This document shows positions 26,614-35,324 of a stretch of 64,000 nucleotides of DNA, one piece after another (position 1 is the first letter of the stretch; each line of letters opens with the position of its first letter). This DNA is from PWQG01 sp050486205 (lineage in GTDB: Bacteria; Pseudomonadota; Gammaproteobacteria; Pseudomonadales; Pseudohongiellaceae), in assembly GCA_050486205.1 (NCBI GenBank), contig JBJHCW010000001.1, positions 453,354 through 517,353 of the forward strand. The letters are read 5' to 3'. The notes under the pieces are model-generated. The model searched no databases, was not told the DNA's origin, and saw only the letters and a list, made by a program, of their open reading frames with translations. The position numbers were made by a program, and so were the translations under genes.

Positions 26614-29199
26614 TCAGTCAACGTCTCGCAGCACAGAAAGCGGACTGGTGTTGACAACCTTGCGCGTGGCCAGCACGCCCAACATACCAATAAGCAGTGT
26701 GCCCGCCAAAGGACCGGCCAACCACGCCCAATAGTGCATGACGGGTCCCTGACCAAATACACGGGTCTGCAAATAGTACATACTCACTTCCGCGCCCAAG
26801 GTGGCAATGATACCCGCCAACAGGCCTATGAAGGCAAATTCAATTGCCAGGCTGTTCATGATCAGCGAGCGTGGCGCGCCCAGTGCGCGCAATACCGCGT
26901 TTTCCCGGAAACGCTCGTCCAGCGTCGCGTTGACACAGGCCAGCAGCACAAGGGCACCGGCGAGCAATACCAGAAAGGCAATCAACTCCACTGCCGAGGT
27001 GACCTGGGCGATAATATTCTGGATCTGTTCGATCAGGGCATCGATCTCCAGTACAACAATGGTCGGGTACTCGCGCAGCAGGGCATTCAGGATCTGCTTC
27101 TGCTCACCGTCCATCAAGGCTGTGGACAGATAGGTAGCCCCCAGCGCATCCAGTGTGCCTGGCGAAAAAATGAAAAAGAAGTTCGGCTGCATATTGTCCC
27201 AGCGGACGCTGCGCAGGCTCTGGACCTCAGCCTCGAATCGCTGGCCACCGGCCTGAAACGCCAGTGTGTCACCGAGCTGGATACCCAACCTGTCCGCATA
27301 GTCGCGCTCGACCGATACATAACCGGCAGCCTGATCCTCGGTCCACCACCGGCCGGCAACCACTTCATTGTCCGCTGGCAACCGGGATGTCCAGGTCACC
27401 TGGCGGTTGGCCATGCGCTGCTGTGCCTCACCATTGCCGTCACTTTCGGCTTCGGCAGCCTCGGCACTGGCCTCGGTCACCGATCGCTGATCATTGCCCC
27501 AGGATTCAATCGCCTGCTGGCCGTTGATGGTAAGCAGCCCTGCAGAGACCATGGGATAGAACGGCATCGGCACAACACCACTGTCTGCCAGAAACTCGCT
27601 GATGCCACTCACCTGGTCACGGTTCACGTTCATCAGGAAGTGATTGGGTGTGTCGTCCGGCAACTGGGCTTGCCAGTCATCGATGAGATCGGTGCGCAGC
27701 AGCACCAGCGTGAGCAGTGACATGATGGTCAGGGAAAACACCATGATCTGCAGCACACTCTGCTGTCGACGCCGCCGGGCCGCAGTGAGTGCAAGTCGCC
27801 AGGCACTGCCGGCACGTGCCCCGGCAGCGGCACTGGAGCGCAGCAAGACATAACCCAGCACACTGATGACCGTCGCCACACCCAGCACCGACGCCACGAG
27901 AATCACCGTAAGCGTCAGATCGGCGCTGTACCAGAACACCAGCAGCACCGCGCCGACGAAGCCGAACACATAGGGAATACGCGAACCCAGCCGATTGTCA
28001 TCCAGATCCTTGCGCAAAACCCGCAGCGGCGAAGTGTTGCGCAGGGCCAGCAAGGGTGGCAGCGCAAATGACAGCAGACAGACCAGTGCCGTCATGGCGC
28101 CAATGACAAATGGCATGGGGCCGAATGGCGGCAGATCAATGGGTATGACCGCGCCCAACAGTTGCAGGATGATCTGATGCACCAGCCAGCCCAGTAACGC
28201 CCCGGACAGGGTCGCCAACGCCAGAAGCAACATCAGAATGCTGAAGTAGATCGTGGTTATCTGGCTGGAGGTGCAGCCCAGGGTTTTCAGAATCGCCGCA
28301 TAATCAAAGTGACGCTCGCTGTAACGCCTTGCCGTCAACGCAATGGCAACCCCCGCAAGCAATACAGCAAAAAGACTGCCCAGCATCAGAAAGCTTTCCC
28401 CCCGCGCCAGTGCTTCGGCAATCTCCTGGCTTTCATCGCGTACATCACGCAACCGGAACTGGCCTGAGGACTCCGCACTCAGCCAATTGGCAAAGCTGTC
28501 CAGTTCGCGCTGGTCACCGGCAAACAGATAACGATAGCTGGCCCGGCTGCCGACCTGTATGACGTTGGTGGAGGCCAGGTCAGCCAGGTTGAGCATCAGT
28601 CTGGGTCCCGCATTGTCAACCATACCGCCCTGCTGGCGATCAGGCTCCTGTACAATGACCCGGCTGACGGTGAACGAGGCCTCACCCACATGAACCGTGC
28701 CACCCATGTCAATTTCCAGCGCCGGCACCACCCGTGATTCCACCCAGACTTCCCCGGGCGCAGGACCGCCCTCCACGGCCTGGCCGGCAGCAAAGGGCCG
28801 GTCGGCCACCTGCATGTGGCCGCGCAATGGATAACTGTCACTGACCGCCTTGGCTGCCACCAGCACGTTTCCCGTATCGGAAAAAGCCATGGAGCTGAAG
28901 GCCACTATCTCTGCTGTCCTGAGGCCTCTGATACGCGCCTCATCCAGCCAGGCTTCGGGCGCCGGCTCGCGGCCACTGAGCACCCGATCGGCCGCCAGCA
29001 TATTGGCCGATTCCAGCAGCAACGCCTGCTGCAGTCGGTCAGTAAACAACGCAATACCGGTCACCGAGGTCACGGCCATGACTAGTGCCAGAAACAACAG
29101 ACGCAACTCGCCACCACGCCAGTCACGCCACATCAGTTTCCGCGCCAGGCGCAGCAGGGTGGCAACGCCAGGCGTATTGCTATTGGCGGCATCAGACAT
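26614..29199 (-). CDS. ybbP: ABC transporter permease, FtsX-like (YbbP type)
   Basis: The 861-residue inner-membrane protein has about ten membrane helices, with large periplasmic (MacB_PCD-like) domains and two FtsX repeats. Segments include RRYSERHFDYAAILKTLG and NATLDERFRENAVLRALGAP, which are the cytoplasmic coupling loops that contact the ATPase. It partners the overlapping upstream ATPase. The YbbAP type is linked with lipid or lipoprotein handling, but its substrate is not certain. ATG 29199 lies inside the ATPase gene (8-base overlap); the frame is open further upstream. Confidence 0.88.
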   Translation of the reverse strand: MSDAANSNTPGVATLLRLARKLMWRDWRGGELRLLFLALVMAVTSVTGIALFTDRLQQALLLESANMLAADRVLSGREPAPEAWLDEARIRGLRTAEIVAFSSMAFSDTGNVLVAAKAVSDSYPLRGHMQVADRPFAAGQAVEGGPAPGEVWVESRVVPALEIDMGGTVHVGEASFTVSRVIVQEPDRQQGGMVDNAGPRLMLNLADLASTNVIQVGSRASYRYLFAGDQRELDSFANWLSAESSGQFRLRDVRDESQEIAEALARGESFLMLGSLFAVLLAGVAIALTARRYSERHFDYAAILKTLGCTSSQITTIYFSILMLLLALATLSGALLGWLVHQIILQLLGAVIPIDLPPFGPMPFVIGAMTALVCLLSFALPPLLALRNTSPLRVLRKDLDDNRLGSRIPYVFGFVGAVLLVFWYSADLTLTVILVASVLGVATVISVLGYVLLRSSAAAGARAGSAWRLALTAARRRRQQSVLQIMVFSLTIMSLLTLVLLRTDLIDDWQAQLPDDTPNHFLMNVNRDQVSGISEFLADSGVVPMPFYPMVSAGLLTINGQQAIESWGNDQRSVTEASAEAAEAESDGNGEAQQRMANRQVTWTSRLPADNEVVAGRWWTEDQAAGYVSVERDYADRLGIQLGDTLAFQAGGQRFEAEVQSLRSVRWDNMQPNFFFIFSPGTLDALGATYLSTALMDGEQKQILNALLREYPTIVVLEIDALIEQIQNIIAQVTSAVELIAFLVLLAGALVLLACVNATLDERFRENAVLRALGAPRSLIMNSLAIEFAFIGLLAGIIATLGAEVSMYYLQTRVFGQGPVMHYWAWLAGPLAGTLLIGMLGVLATRKVVNTSPLSVLRDVD

Positions 29200-29905
29200 G
29201 TGCAGCAGGCTCCACCGACGAGGGATCAGCGGGTTCATTGATCTCATCGGACACAATCTGTCCTGCCACCAGACGAATCATGCGATGACAGCGCCGCGCC
29301 AGATCCTCATCATGGGTGACAAGCACCAGCGTGGTACTGAACTCACGATTCAGACTGAACAGCAGAGCCTCAACACGTGCACCGGTCTCCGCATCCAGAT
29401 TGCCAGTGGGCTCATCGGCGAACAGCACCCTGGCTTCGGATGCAAACGCACGGGCAATGGCAACACGTTGCTGCTCACCACCGGACAGCTGCCGCGGGTA
29501 GTGCTTCAGGCGATGCTCCAGCCCCACGCGAGCCAACAACCGGGCAGCCTTGTCGCGGGCCTGGGCATCATTTTTCAGTTCCAGTGGCAGCATCACATTT
29601 TCCAGCGCAGTAAGACTCGGCAACAGCTGGAAGGACTGGAACACAAAACCGACCAGGCGGCTGCGCAGCGAGGCCCGTTGCTCTTCATCCATCGCCGCCA
29701 GGGAGTGACCATCGAGTTTGACATCCCCACTGCTGGCGCTGTCCAGCCCGGCCATCAAACCGAGCAGAGTGGATTTGCCGGATCCCGATGCTCCTACAAT
29801 GGCGACGGTCTCCCCGTCAGCAACGCGCAGGTCGATATTGTCCAGTATGACCAGTTCACCTTCACTGGTGGAGACACGCTTGCTGAGCTTTTCCACGTCA
29901 ATCAT
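29192..29905 (-). CDS. ybbA: ABC transporter ATP-binding protein (YbbA/LolD type)
   Basis: The 237-residue ATPase has Walker A GASGSGKST, Q-loop FQSFQLLP, signature LSGGEQQRVAIARA, Walker B VLFADEPTGNLD and switch His in LVTHDEDLA. It energises the FtsX-like permease encoded just downstream. As in many gammaproteobacteria, the pair is divergent from tesA (178-base gap). Confidence 0.92.
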   Translation of the reverse strand: MIDVEKLSKRVSTSEGELVILDNIDLRVADGETVAIVGASGSGKSTLLGLMAGLDSASSGDVKLDGHSLAAMDEEQRASLRSRLVGFVFQSFQLLPSLTALENVMLPLELKNDAQARDKAARLLARVGLEHRLKHYPRQLSGGEQQRVAIARAFASEARVLFADEPTGNLDAETGARVEALLFSLNREFSTTLVLVTHDEDLARRCHRMIRLVAGQIVSDEINEPADPSSVEPAAHV

Positions 29906-30011
29906 AGGTCTGTATTCCCGTGTTTTGCTTCAATGCCAGACAATTGTTGGTACTGTTATACGGCCGCCGGGACAGTCACAGTTCACTGACCGCGCCGAAC
30001 CGACGTTGAAT

Positions 30012-30030
30012 TAAGGTCGTAATGACCTTA
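30012..30030. promoter_or_regulatory. Perfect dyad TAAGGTC-N5-GACCTTA upstream of tesA
   Basis: Seven-base arms with exact reverse complementarity flank GTAAT, 53 bases before the tesA start and 107 bases from the ybbA start, in the divergent promoter region. It is a good operator shape for a dimeric regulator controlling one or both genes. I cannot link it to a known factor. Confidence 0.4.
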
Positions 30031-30082
30031 TTGTCTCCGATATGGGAACAGGACACATCCACTAACGCGGCAAAGGCACTCA

Positions 30083-30727
30083 ATGTCACGACTTATGACA
30101 ATAACGCGCTCGCTGACCGGACTGCTGTTGATTACCGTGCTGGCGGCATCAACTGCGGCCATGGCTGCCAATGGCCGGGAAAGTGGCACCATACTGGTGA
30201 TGGGTGACAGTCTCAGTGCCGCCTATCGCATGGACGAACGTGATGGCTGGGTATATCTGCTGTCGCAGCGCATTCAGCGCAGTGAGCTGCCCTACGAGGT
30301 GATCAACGCCAGTGTCAGTGGCGAGACCACAGCGGGCGGCCTGTCACGCCTGCCGGCCTTGCTGGAAACCCACTCACCGCAGATCGTGATCCTGCAACTG
30401 GGCGGCAACGACGGACTGCGTGGATTACCGGTTCCCACCATCCGGCAGAACCTGCTGGAGATGGTCCGCCTCAGTCAGCAGGCCGGTGCCCAGGTGCTGC
30501 TTGCCGGCATACAGATCCCGCCCAATTATGGCCCACGTTATACCGAACCCTTTGCTGCACAATATGGTGAAATTGCAGCGTCCATGCAATTAGCCTGGTT
30601 ACCGTTCCTGCTTGAGGATGTAGCGGAACATCGTGCCCTGATGCAGGACGATGGCATCCATCCTACCGAAGAAGCACAAGCAATCATTCTTGATAACGTC
30701 TGGCCGGTACTCAGCGAGCTGTTGTGA
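30083..30727 (+). CDS. tesA: Arylesterase/thioesterase I/lysophospholipase L1 (SGNH hydrolase)
   Basis: The 214-residue protein has a signal peptide (LLLITVLAASTAAMA) and the SGNH blocks: GDSLSAAYRM (nucleophile Ser), the oxyanion Gly/Asn in LGGNDGLRG, and DGIHPT (Asp/His). TesA is a periplasmic esterase that acts on thioesters and lysophospholipids. The start ATG 30083 gives the signal peptide. Synteny with ybbA supports the name. Confidence 0.92.
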   Translation: MSRLMTITRSLTGLLLITVLAASTAAMAANGRESGTILVMGDSLSAAYRMDERDGWVYLLSQRIQRSELPYEVINASVSGETTAGGLSRLPALLETHSPQIVILQLGGNDGLRGLPVPTIRQNLLEMVRLSQQAGAQVLLAGIQIPPNYGPRYTEPFAAQYGEIAASMQLAWLPFLLEDVAEHRALMQDDGIHPTEEAQAIILDNVWPVLSELL

Positions 30728-30733
30728 CCCCGG

Positions 30734-32023
30734 TCAGTTCCCGGTTCCGGTTTTCCTGCCGACCTGCCGCGCCTCCGGACGTTGATCGGTGATGATCATC
30801 AGCATGACCGCGGCCACCAGGTTCAGCACCGCCATGGCAATAAAGGCATTGTCATAATTACCATAACGATCGTAGTGCCAGGCAGCAATGACCGGACCGA
30901 GCGCTGTCACGGCCAGCGTAAACGGAAGCGCCGTGGACCGGACAGATCCCAGATACCTGCGACCGAAGACCGAGGCCCATATCACTTCCTGCAGGGGTAT
31001 CAGACCACCCCAGCCCACACCCATCATCAGAAAGGCACCATAGACCAGGGCATTGTTTCCGGCCTGCACTGCCAGCACAATGATGATCATTGACAGCCCG
31101 GTAATGGTTGCCCCGAGTGCCGCCAGCGGGCGCGCCCGGTAACGATCGATCAAATAACCCCAGAACGGCTTGCTGATAAAGGACGGAATCGAACTCAGCG
31201 AGATCATGGACGCGGCCACGTAGGGCGAAAATCCAGCATCGGTCATGAACGGTACAGCCTGCAGCAGTATGACCGTAATCGAGATCTGGAACAGGCCAAA
31301 GGCAGTAACCAGTACGTAGAACCGTCCCGTGCGCACCGCCTGCGCCCGGGTCAGGGAGCTGCTGTAGTCCAGCGCAGCAGCTGCACCATGGCCTGCGCTG
31401 ATCTGCTCCTGCGTATGGCCGTCCGGATGCAGTGCGTAGTCTTCCGGGCTACGCCGCACAATCAGCGCAGCCGGCAATATCAGCGCTGCAGCGCCAATAC
31501 CCAGCACATGCCAGGCACCACGCCAGTCCAGCATCTCGATCAGCCAGGTGGTAAACGGTGGCAGCAGGATGCCAGCCAGCGAAATACCCATGGCTGCCAG
31601 TGCCACCGCGCGGCCACGTCGCTGAACAAACCACTTGCCCAGCGTGACATTGACCACCAGATTACCAATCATTGCAGCGCCAACGGTGACCACAATGCCG
31701 TTGATCAACACCCACTGGGTCAGCGTCTGAACGCTGCCCAGCGAATAAACGGCAATCGACATGATGACCAGACCAACGAGCATGAAAGGCCGACCACCAT
31801 ACCGGTCAATACCAGCTCCTATGGCAAATCCGGTAAAGGCGGCCACCATCTGCCCGAGAGACCGGGCCGATGTGAATTCAGCGCGACTCCAGCCCATATC
31901 CAGTGTCATGGGCACCAGAAACGGGCCAACCACATAGTTCTGCAGCCCCACCGAAACAAACTGGGTGACAAACGCTGCGGCTATGATCCAGTAACCGTAG
32001 AACAGCGGTTGTTTCAGTGTCAC
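30734..32023 (-). CDS. MFS transporter (monocarboxylate/oxalate-formate antiporter-like)
   Basis: The 429-residue protein has 12 predicted membrane helices and the typical start FYGYWIIAAAFVTQFVSVGLQ of the OFA/MCT-like group, with GIDRYGGRPFMLVG between helices 2 and 3 and YLIDRYRARPL between 8 and 9. It probably carries an organic anion; the substrate is unknown. It converges on tesA (6-base gap) and lies 27 bases downstream of pdxJ. Confidence 0.85.
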   Translation of the reverse strand: MTLKQPLFYGYWIIAAAFVTQFVSVGLQNYVVGPFLVPMTLDMGWSRAEFTSARSLGQMVAAFTGFAIGAGIDRYGGRPFMLVGLVIMSIAVYSLGSVQTLTQWVLINGIVVTVGAAMIGNLVVNVTLGKWFVQRRGRAVALAAMGISLAGILLPPFTTWLIEMLDWRGAWHVLGIGAAALILPAALIVRRSPEDYALHPDGHTQEQISAGHGAAAALDYSSSLTRAQAVRTGRFYVLVTAFGLFQISITVILLQAVPFMTDAGFSPYVAASMISLSSIPSFISKPFWGYLIDRYRARPLAALGATITGLSMIIIVLAVQAGNNALVYGAFLMMGVGWGGLIPLQEVIWASVFGRRYLGSVRSTALPFTLAVTALGPVIAAWHYDRYGNYDNAFIAMAVLNLVAAVMLMIITDQRPEARQVGRKTGTGN

Positions 32024-32050
32024 AATCGGATACTCGGCTTCTGCATGAAG

Positions 32051-32779
32051 TCATCCACCGGTAATCGCAAGGTACTGCCGGACCACTGACTCCATTCCCT
32101 GCTCCAGCGACTCCACAACCAGTGCGTGGCCGATGGAAACTTCCAGAATACCGGGTATCTCCAGGAACCGGGCCAGATTGTCCAGATTCAGATCATGGCC
32201 GGCGTTGAGACCGATGCCGGCCTGGCGGGCAGACTCAGCAGTGTGCCTGTACTGATCCCAGACGGCCTGCTCCTGCGCTGTACCATAGGCGCGCGCAAAT
32301 GCCTCAGTGTAAAGTTCGACCCGATCCGGGCGCAGCGCCGCCACTTTCTCTGCCATATTCGGATCGGGGTCCAGAAACAGGCTGCTGCGCACCCCCATGT
32401 CGCGCAATCGTGTCAGTACGGTATTGAGCAGGCCCGCATTGGCTTCCGGATCCCAGCCATGATCGGAGGTCAACTGACCCGGCTCGTCAGGCACCAGGGT
32501 ACACTGCGCCGGTCGCACCTGCTCGATGAGCTTCAGGAATTCCGGAGACGGATAACCCTCAATATTGAACTCGATATCCGGGTGATCAGCGAGCCACGCA
32601 CCGATGTCCTGAACATCGGTGCGGGTGATATGACGTTCATCCGGCCGCGGATGGACCGTGATACCCTTGACGCCGAACCCGGCAATACGCTCCACAAAAC
32701 CCAGCAGATCTGGATACCCTGTACCGCGTGAATTACGCAGCAGAGCAATCTTGTTGACGTTGACACTCAGTACCGTCAT
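32051..32779 (-). CDS. pdxJ: Pyridoxine 5'-phosphate synthase
   Basis: The 242-residue TIM-barrel enzyme condenses 3-amino-1-hydroxyacetone phosphate with deoxyxylulose phosphate. N-terminal LSVNVNKIALLRNSRGTGYPD, GITVHPRPDERHI (active-site His/Arg) and GLNAGHDLNLDNL are diagnostic. It lies directly downstream of the alpha/beta hydrolase gene (5-base gap), whereas in many relatives it follows recO. Confidence 0.95.
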   Translation of the reverse strand: MTVLSVNVNKIALLRNSRGTGYPDLLGFVERIAGFGVKGITVHPRPDERHITRTDVQDIGAWLADHPDIEFNIEGYPSPEFLKLIEQVRPAQCTLVPDEPGQLTSDHGWDPEANAGLLNTVLTRLRDMGVRSSLFLDPDPNMAEKVAALRPDRVELYTEAFARAYGTAQEQAVWDQYRHTAESARQAGIGLNAGHDLNLDNLARFLEIPGILEVSIGHALVVESLEQGMESVVRQYLAITGG

Positions 32780-32784
32780 TGGTT

Positions 32785-33567
32785 TCAGAGCTCCTGTTTC
32801 CTGAAAAACTCGCTGACCAGCCGATTGAAAGTTTCAGGCTTTTCGGCATGAAGCCAGTGGCCGGCCTGCATGAGGGTCTTCACCGTGGCCCCGGGAAATC
32901 GTGTGAGTATGGCATCCCGGTGTTTCTGTTGTATATATCCCGAGTGATCACCGCGCAGGAACAGCACCGGCCCCTCATAGACACCATCACCTGCTGGTGC
33001 CCGTCTCAGGTTTTCATAACTCTGTTCCAGAACCGGGAGATTGATACGCCACATAAACCGGCCACCATCTTCGTCACTGCGAACCAGGTTGCTCAGCAGG
33101 AACTGACGCACCAGCTCATCGTCTACATACTCAGCCAGGATTGTGTCGGCCTCCGTGCGTGAACCGACACTACCCGGATCAATGGCCAGCAACCCTTCGA
33201 ATATGCCCTCGTGTTCACCCTGGTAATCCACCGGGGCGATATCGGCAACCACCAATGCCTGTATACGATCGGGATGATCCAGCGCCAACTGCATGGCTAC
33301 CTTGCCACCCATGGAATGGCCCAGCATAAAACAACGATCAATGCCTGCCTCATCCATGTAGGCCAGCACGTCGGCCGCCATGGTCGGGTAATCCATCACA
33401 TCGTGGTGCTGGGAATTGCCATGATTGCGCAGGTCCAGCGCATGGACGGCAAAGTGTTCCGCCCATTTCCGGGCCTGCCAGTTCCAGTTCATGGCACTGC
33501 CAAACAGGCCATGCAGGATCAACATCGGAGTACCGGTTTCGGAGTACCGCCTGGCGTGCAGTTGCAT
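32785..33567 (-). CDS. Alpha/beta hydrolase (YbfF-like esterase)
   Basis: The 260-residue cytoplasmic protein begins HARRYSETGTPMLILHGLFGSAMNW, has nucleophile elbow GHSMGGKV, DLRNHGNS, and a catalytic His in AGHWLHAEKP. This pattern is that of the YbfF/PHB-depolymerase-like acyl-CoA esterases. The start ATG shares one base with the stop of bcp (TGATG), indicating coupled translation. Confidence 0.87.
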   Translation of the reverse strand: MQLHARRYSETGTPMLILHGLFGSAMNWNWQARKWAEHFAVHALDLRNHGNSQHHDVMDYPTMAADVLAYMDEAGIDRCFMLGHSMGGKVAMQLALDHPDRIQALVVADIAPVDYQGEHEGIFEGLLAIDPGSVGSRTEADTILAEYVDDELVRQFLLSNLVRSDEDGGRFMWRINLPVLEQSYENLRRAPAGDGVYEGPVLFLRGDHSGYIQQKHRDAILTRFPGATVKTLMQAGHWLHAEKPETFNRLVSEFFRKQEL

Positions 33568-34040
33568 CAGAGATTTTCTCGCACCCAATCCAGCGCATCA
33601 TCGTGGTGCGTCTTGGTTTTGACCTTGTCCATCACATGGCGCAAGCGACCACTCTTGTCGATAATGAAGGTGCTGCGGAGTATGCCCATGAACTCCCGAC
33701 CCATGAACTTTTTCAACCCCCAGGCACCGTATTTTTCTGCCACGGCATGATCCGGGTCCGACAGCAATGTGAAGCTCAGCGACTGCTTCTCCTCAAACTT
33801 CTTCAGGCGATCTACCGGATCGGGGCTGACGGCAAGTACAACCGTATCCAGTTTCCCGAGCGCCGCCTTGCTGTCGCGCATACCACAGGCCTGAACGGTG
33901 CAACCGGGCGTCATGGCTTTGGGGTAGAAATAGAGGATGACATTTTTGCTGTCACGAAAGTCTTTCAGCGACACCTTGTTGCCGTGCTGGTCCAGCAATG
34001 TGAACGCCGGCGCCAGATTGCCGATCTTCGGATGAGACAT
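33567..34040 (-). CDS. bcp: Thioredoxin-dependent peroxiredoxin Bcp
   Basis: The 157-residue peroxiredoxin Q/Bcp has peroxidatic Cys47 in AMTPGCTVQACGMRD and the resolving Cys52 five residues later. It reduces hydroperoxides in the cytoplasm using thioredoxin. ATG 34040 follows GGAG; a -10/-35 pair is visible 40-70 bases upstream, so the operon bcp-hydrolase-pdxJ probably starts here. Confidence 0.93.
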   Translation of the reverse strand: MSHPKIGNLAPAFTLLDQHGNKVSLKDFRDSKNVILYFYPKAMTPGCTVQACGMRDSKAALGKLDTVVLAVSPDPVDRLKKFEEKQSLSFTLLSDPDHAVAEKYGAWGLKKFMGREFMGILRSTFIIDKSGRLRHVMDKVKTKTHHDDALDWVRENL

Positions 34041-34080
34041 AAAATCACTCCTGAGTATTGGTTTGCATCGCAGCTGGCAC

Positions 34081-34109
34081 ATTATAGCCAGCTGAGTCCT
34101 GCTCGTCAT
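34081..34109 (-). promoter_or_regulatory. Sigma-70 type promoter of bcp operon
   Basis: Read on the minus strand, TATAAT (34086-34081) is a perfect -10, and ATGACG (34109-34104) is a weaker -35, with the optimal 17-base spacer. Transcription would start near 34074, giving a 5' leader of about 33 bases before bcp. Confidence 0.6.
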
Positions 34110-34212
34110 TGGCCGCTGCGGCGCAGGGACCCCGCAGTGCCGCACCCCTGACGGTGTGCAATCAAGGCGCGGGCGTTCTACAATGGTTCATCATCCAGAG
34201 TCGTGTGCTTGC

Positions 34213-34965
34213 ATGAAAACACCCGTCGAGTCGATAGTTGTCCTGACCGGCGCCGGCATATCCGCCGAGTCCGGCATTCGCACTTTCCGCGGCAGTGACG
34301 GCCTGTGGGAGAACCATCGTATCGACGATGTTGCAACGCCAGAAGGTTTTCAGCGCGATCCGCAGCTGGTGCATCGGTTTTACAACGAACGACGCAGTCT
34401 GCTGCTCAGCGACAGCATCAGACCCAACCCGGCCCATCTGGCACTGGCCAACTTCGAGCGCGCTTTTCCGGGCAGGTTTCTGCTGGTGACACAGAATATC
34501 GATAACCTCCACGAGCGAGCGGGCAGCCGTAACGTTGTACATATGCATGGCGAGCTGCTCAGAATGCGCTGCCAGATCAGTGACCGCAGCTTTGACATCC
34601 GGGGTACACTGACACCGGACACCACCTGCCTGTGCTGTCGCCAGCCTGGCAATCTGCGTCCCGACATCGTCTGGTTTGGCGAGATGCCGTATCACATGCC
34701 GCGGATCATGCAGGCGCTGGAGAGCTGTCAGCTGTTCATTGCCATCGGCACATCGGGCAATGTCTACCCTGCATCAGGTTTCTACCAGACTGTCAAAACC
34801 CGGCGGGCGCGGACGGTAGAGGTCAATCTGGAAGAAACCGGCTCGTCGTTCGATGAGCACATCTACGGGCAGGCGTCGATGGTCTTGCCGCAGTACCTGG
34901 ACACACTGCTGCGCTCTGTCCGCCAGCATCAATCAACCAGCAACAGCAGCTCATCAGGAAAGTAG
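34213..34965 (+). CDS. cobB: NAD-dependent protein deacylase, sirtuin CobB-like
   Basis: The 250-residue protein is a class III sirtuin: GAGISAESGIRTFR (NAD binding), TQNIDNLHERAGS, catalytic His in VVHMHGELLRMRC, zinc cysteines in MRC and TTCLCC, and FGEMPY. FYNERR supplies the Tyr-x-x-Arg pair that in CobB/SIRT5 accepts succinyl-lysine, so desuccinylase and deacetylase activity are both expected. ATG 34213 is inferred from homologue starts; ATG 34183 is possible. Its end overlaps the convergent thioesterase gene by 37 bases. Confidence 0.9.
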   Translation: MKTPVESIVVLTGAGISAESGIRTFRGSDGLWENHRIDDVATPEGFQRDPQLVHRFYNERRSLLLSDSIRPNPAHLALANFERAFPGRFLLVTQNIDNLHERAGSRNVVHMHGELLRMRCQISDRSFDIRGTLTPDTTCLCCRQPGNLRPDIVWFGEMPYHMPRIMQALESCQLFIAIGTSGNVYPASGFYQTVKTRRARTVEVNLEETGSSFDEHIYGQASMVLPQYLDTLLRSVRQHQSTSNSSSSGK

Positions 34966-35324
34966 GGCCGGCCACGTTCGTTGACGGCAGCCGTTGTCAT
35001 GCGCGCTGACAGCACCGGCTCCCCGGCCCCCAACAGCCGTATCTCCTGCAGAAAATCCAGTCGCAAGCGTGAGCGGCGCTCGGGTTCCGTTGTCACACTG
35101 AACACGTCCCCGCTTCGCAGGGATCGACGGTAGTCCACTTCTGCCCTTACCACCATCACGATGATGCCGCGGGCAGTGAGTTCAGCAAAGTCCAGACCAC
35201 GGCTTTTGAGAAACTCATGACGTGCATGTTCAAGATAATGCAGATAGACCGCATGGTTGACCACACCCTGCATGTCACACTCGTAGTCGCGCACGGCAAG
35301 CTCTATGGCAAAAGCCTGCGTCAT
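34929..35324 (-). CDS. Acyl-CoA thioesterase, hotdog fold (YbgC/FadM-like)
   Basis: The 131-residue protein is a hotdog thioesterase: VRDYECDMQGVVNHAVYLHYLEHAR holds the catalytic Asp region and helix, followed by the strands VVRAEVDYRRSLRSGDVF. It would hydrolyse acyl-CoA in the cytoplasm. Its ATG overlaps the stop of the upstream TPR-sulfotransferase gene by four bases, so both are translated from one mRNA. Confidence 0.85.
   Translation of the reverse strand: MTQAFAIELAVRDYECDMQGVVNHAVYLHYLEHARHEFLKSRGLDFAELTARGIIVMVVRAEVDYRRSLRSGDVFSVTTEPERRSRLRLDFLQEIRLLGAGEPVLSARMTTAAVNERGRPYFPDELLLLVD

Noticed and set aside
28850..29989. Plus-strand frame of 379 codons opposite the ABC permease and ATPase
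   Set aside because: Antisense to strongly conserved ABC genes; composition is not protein-like.
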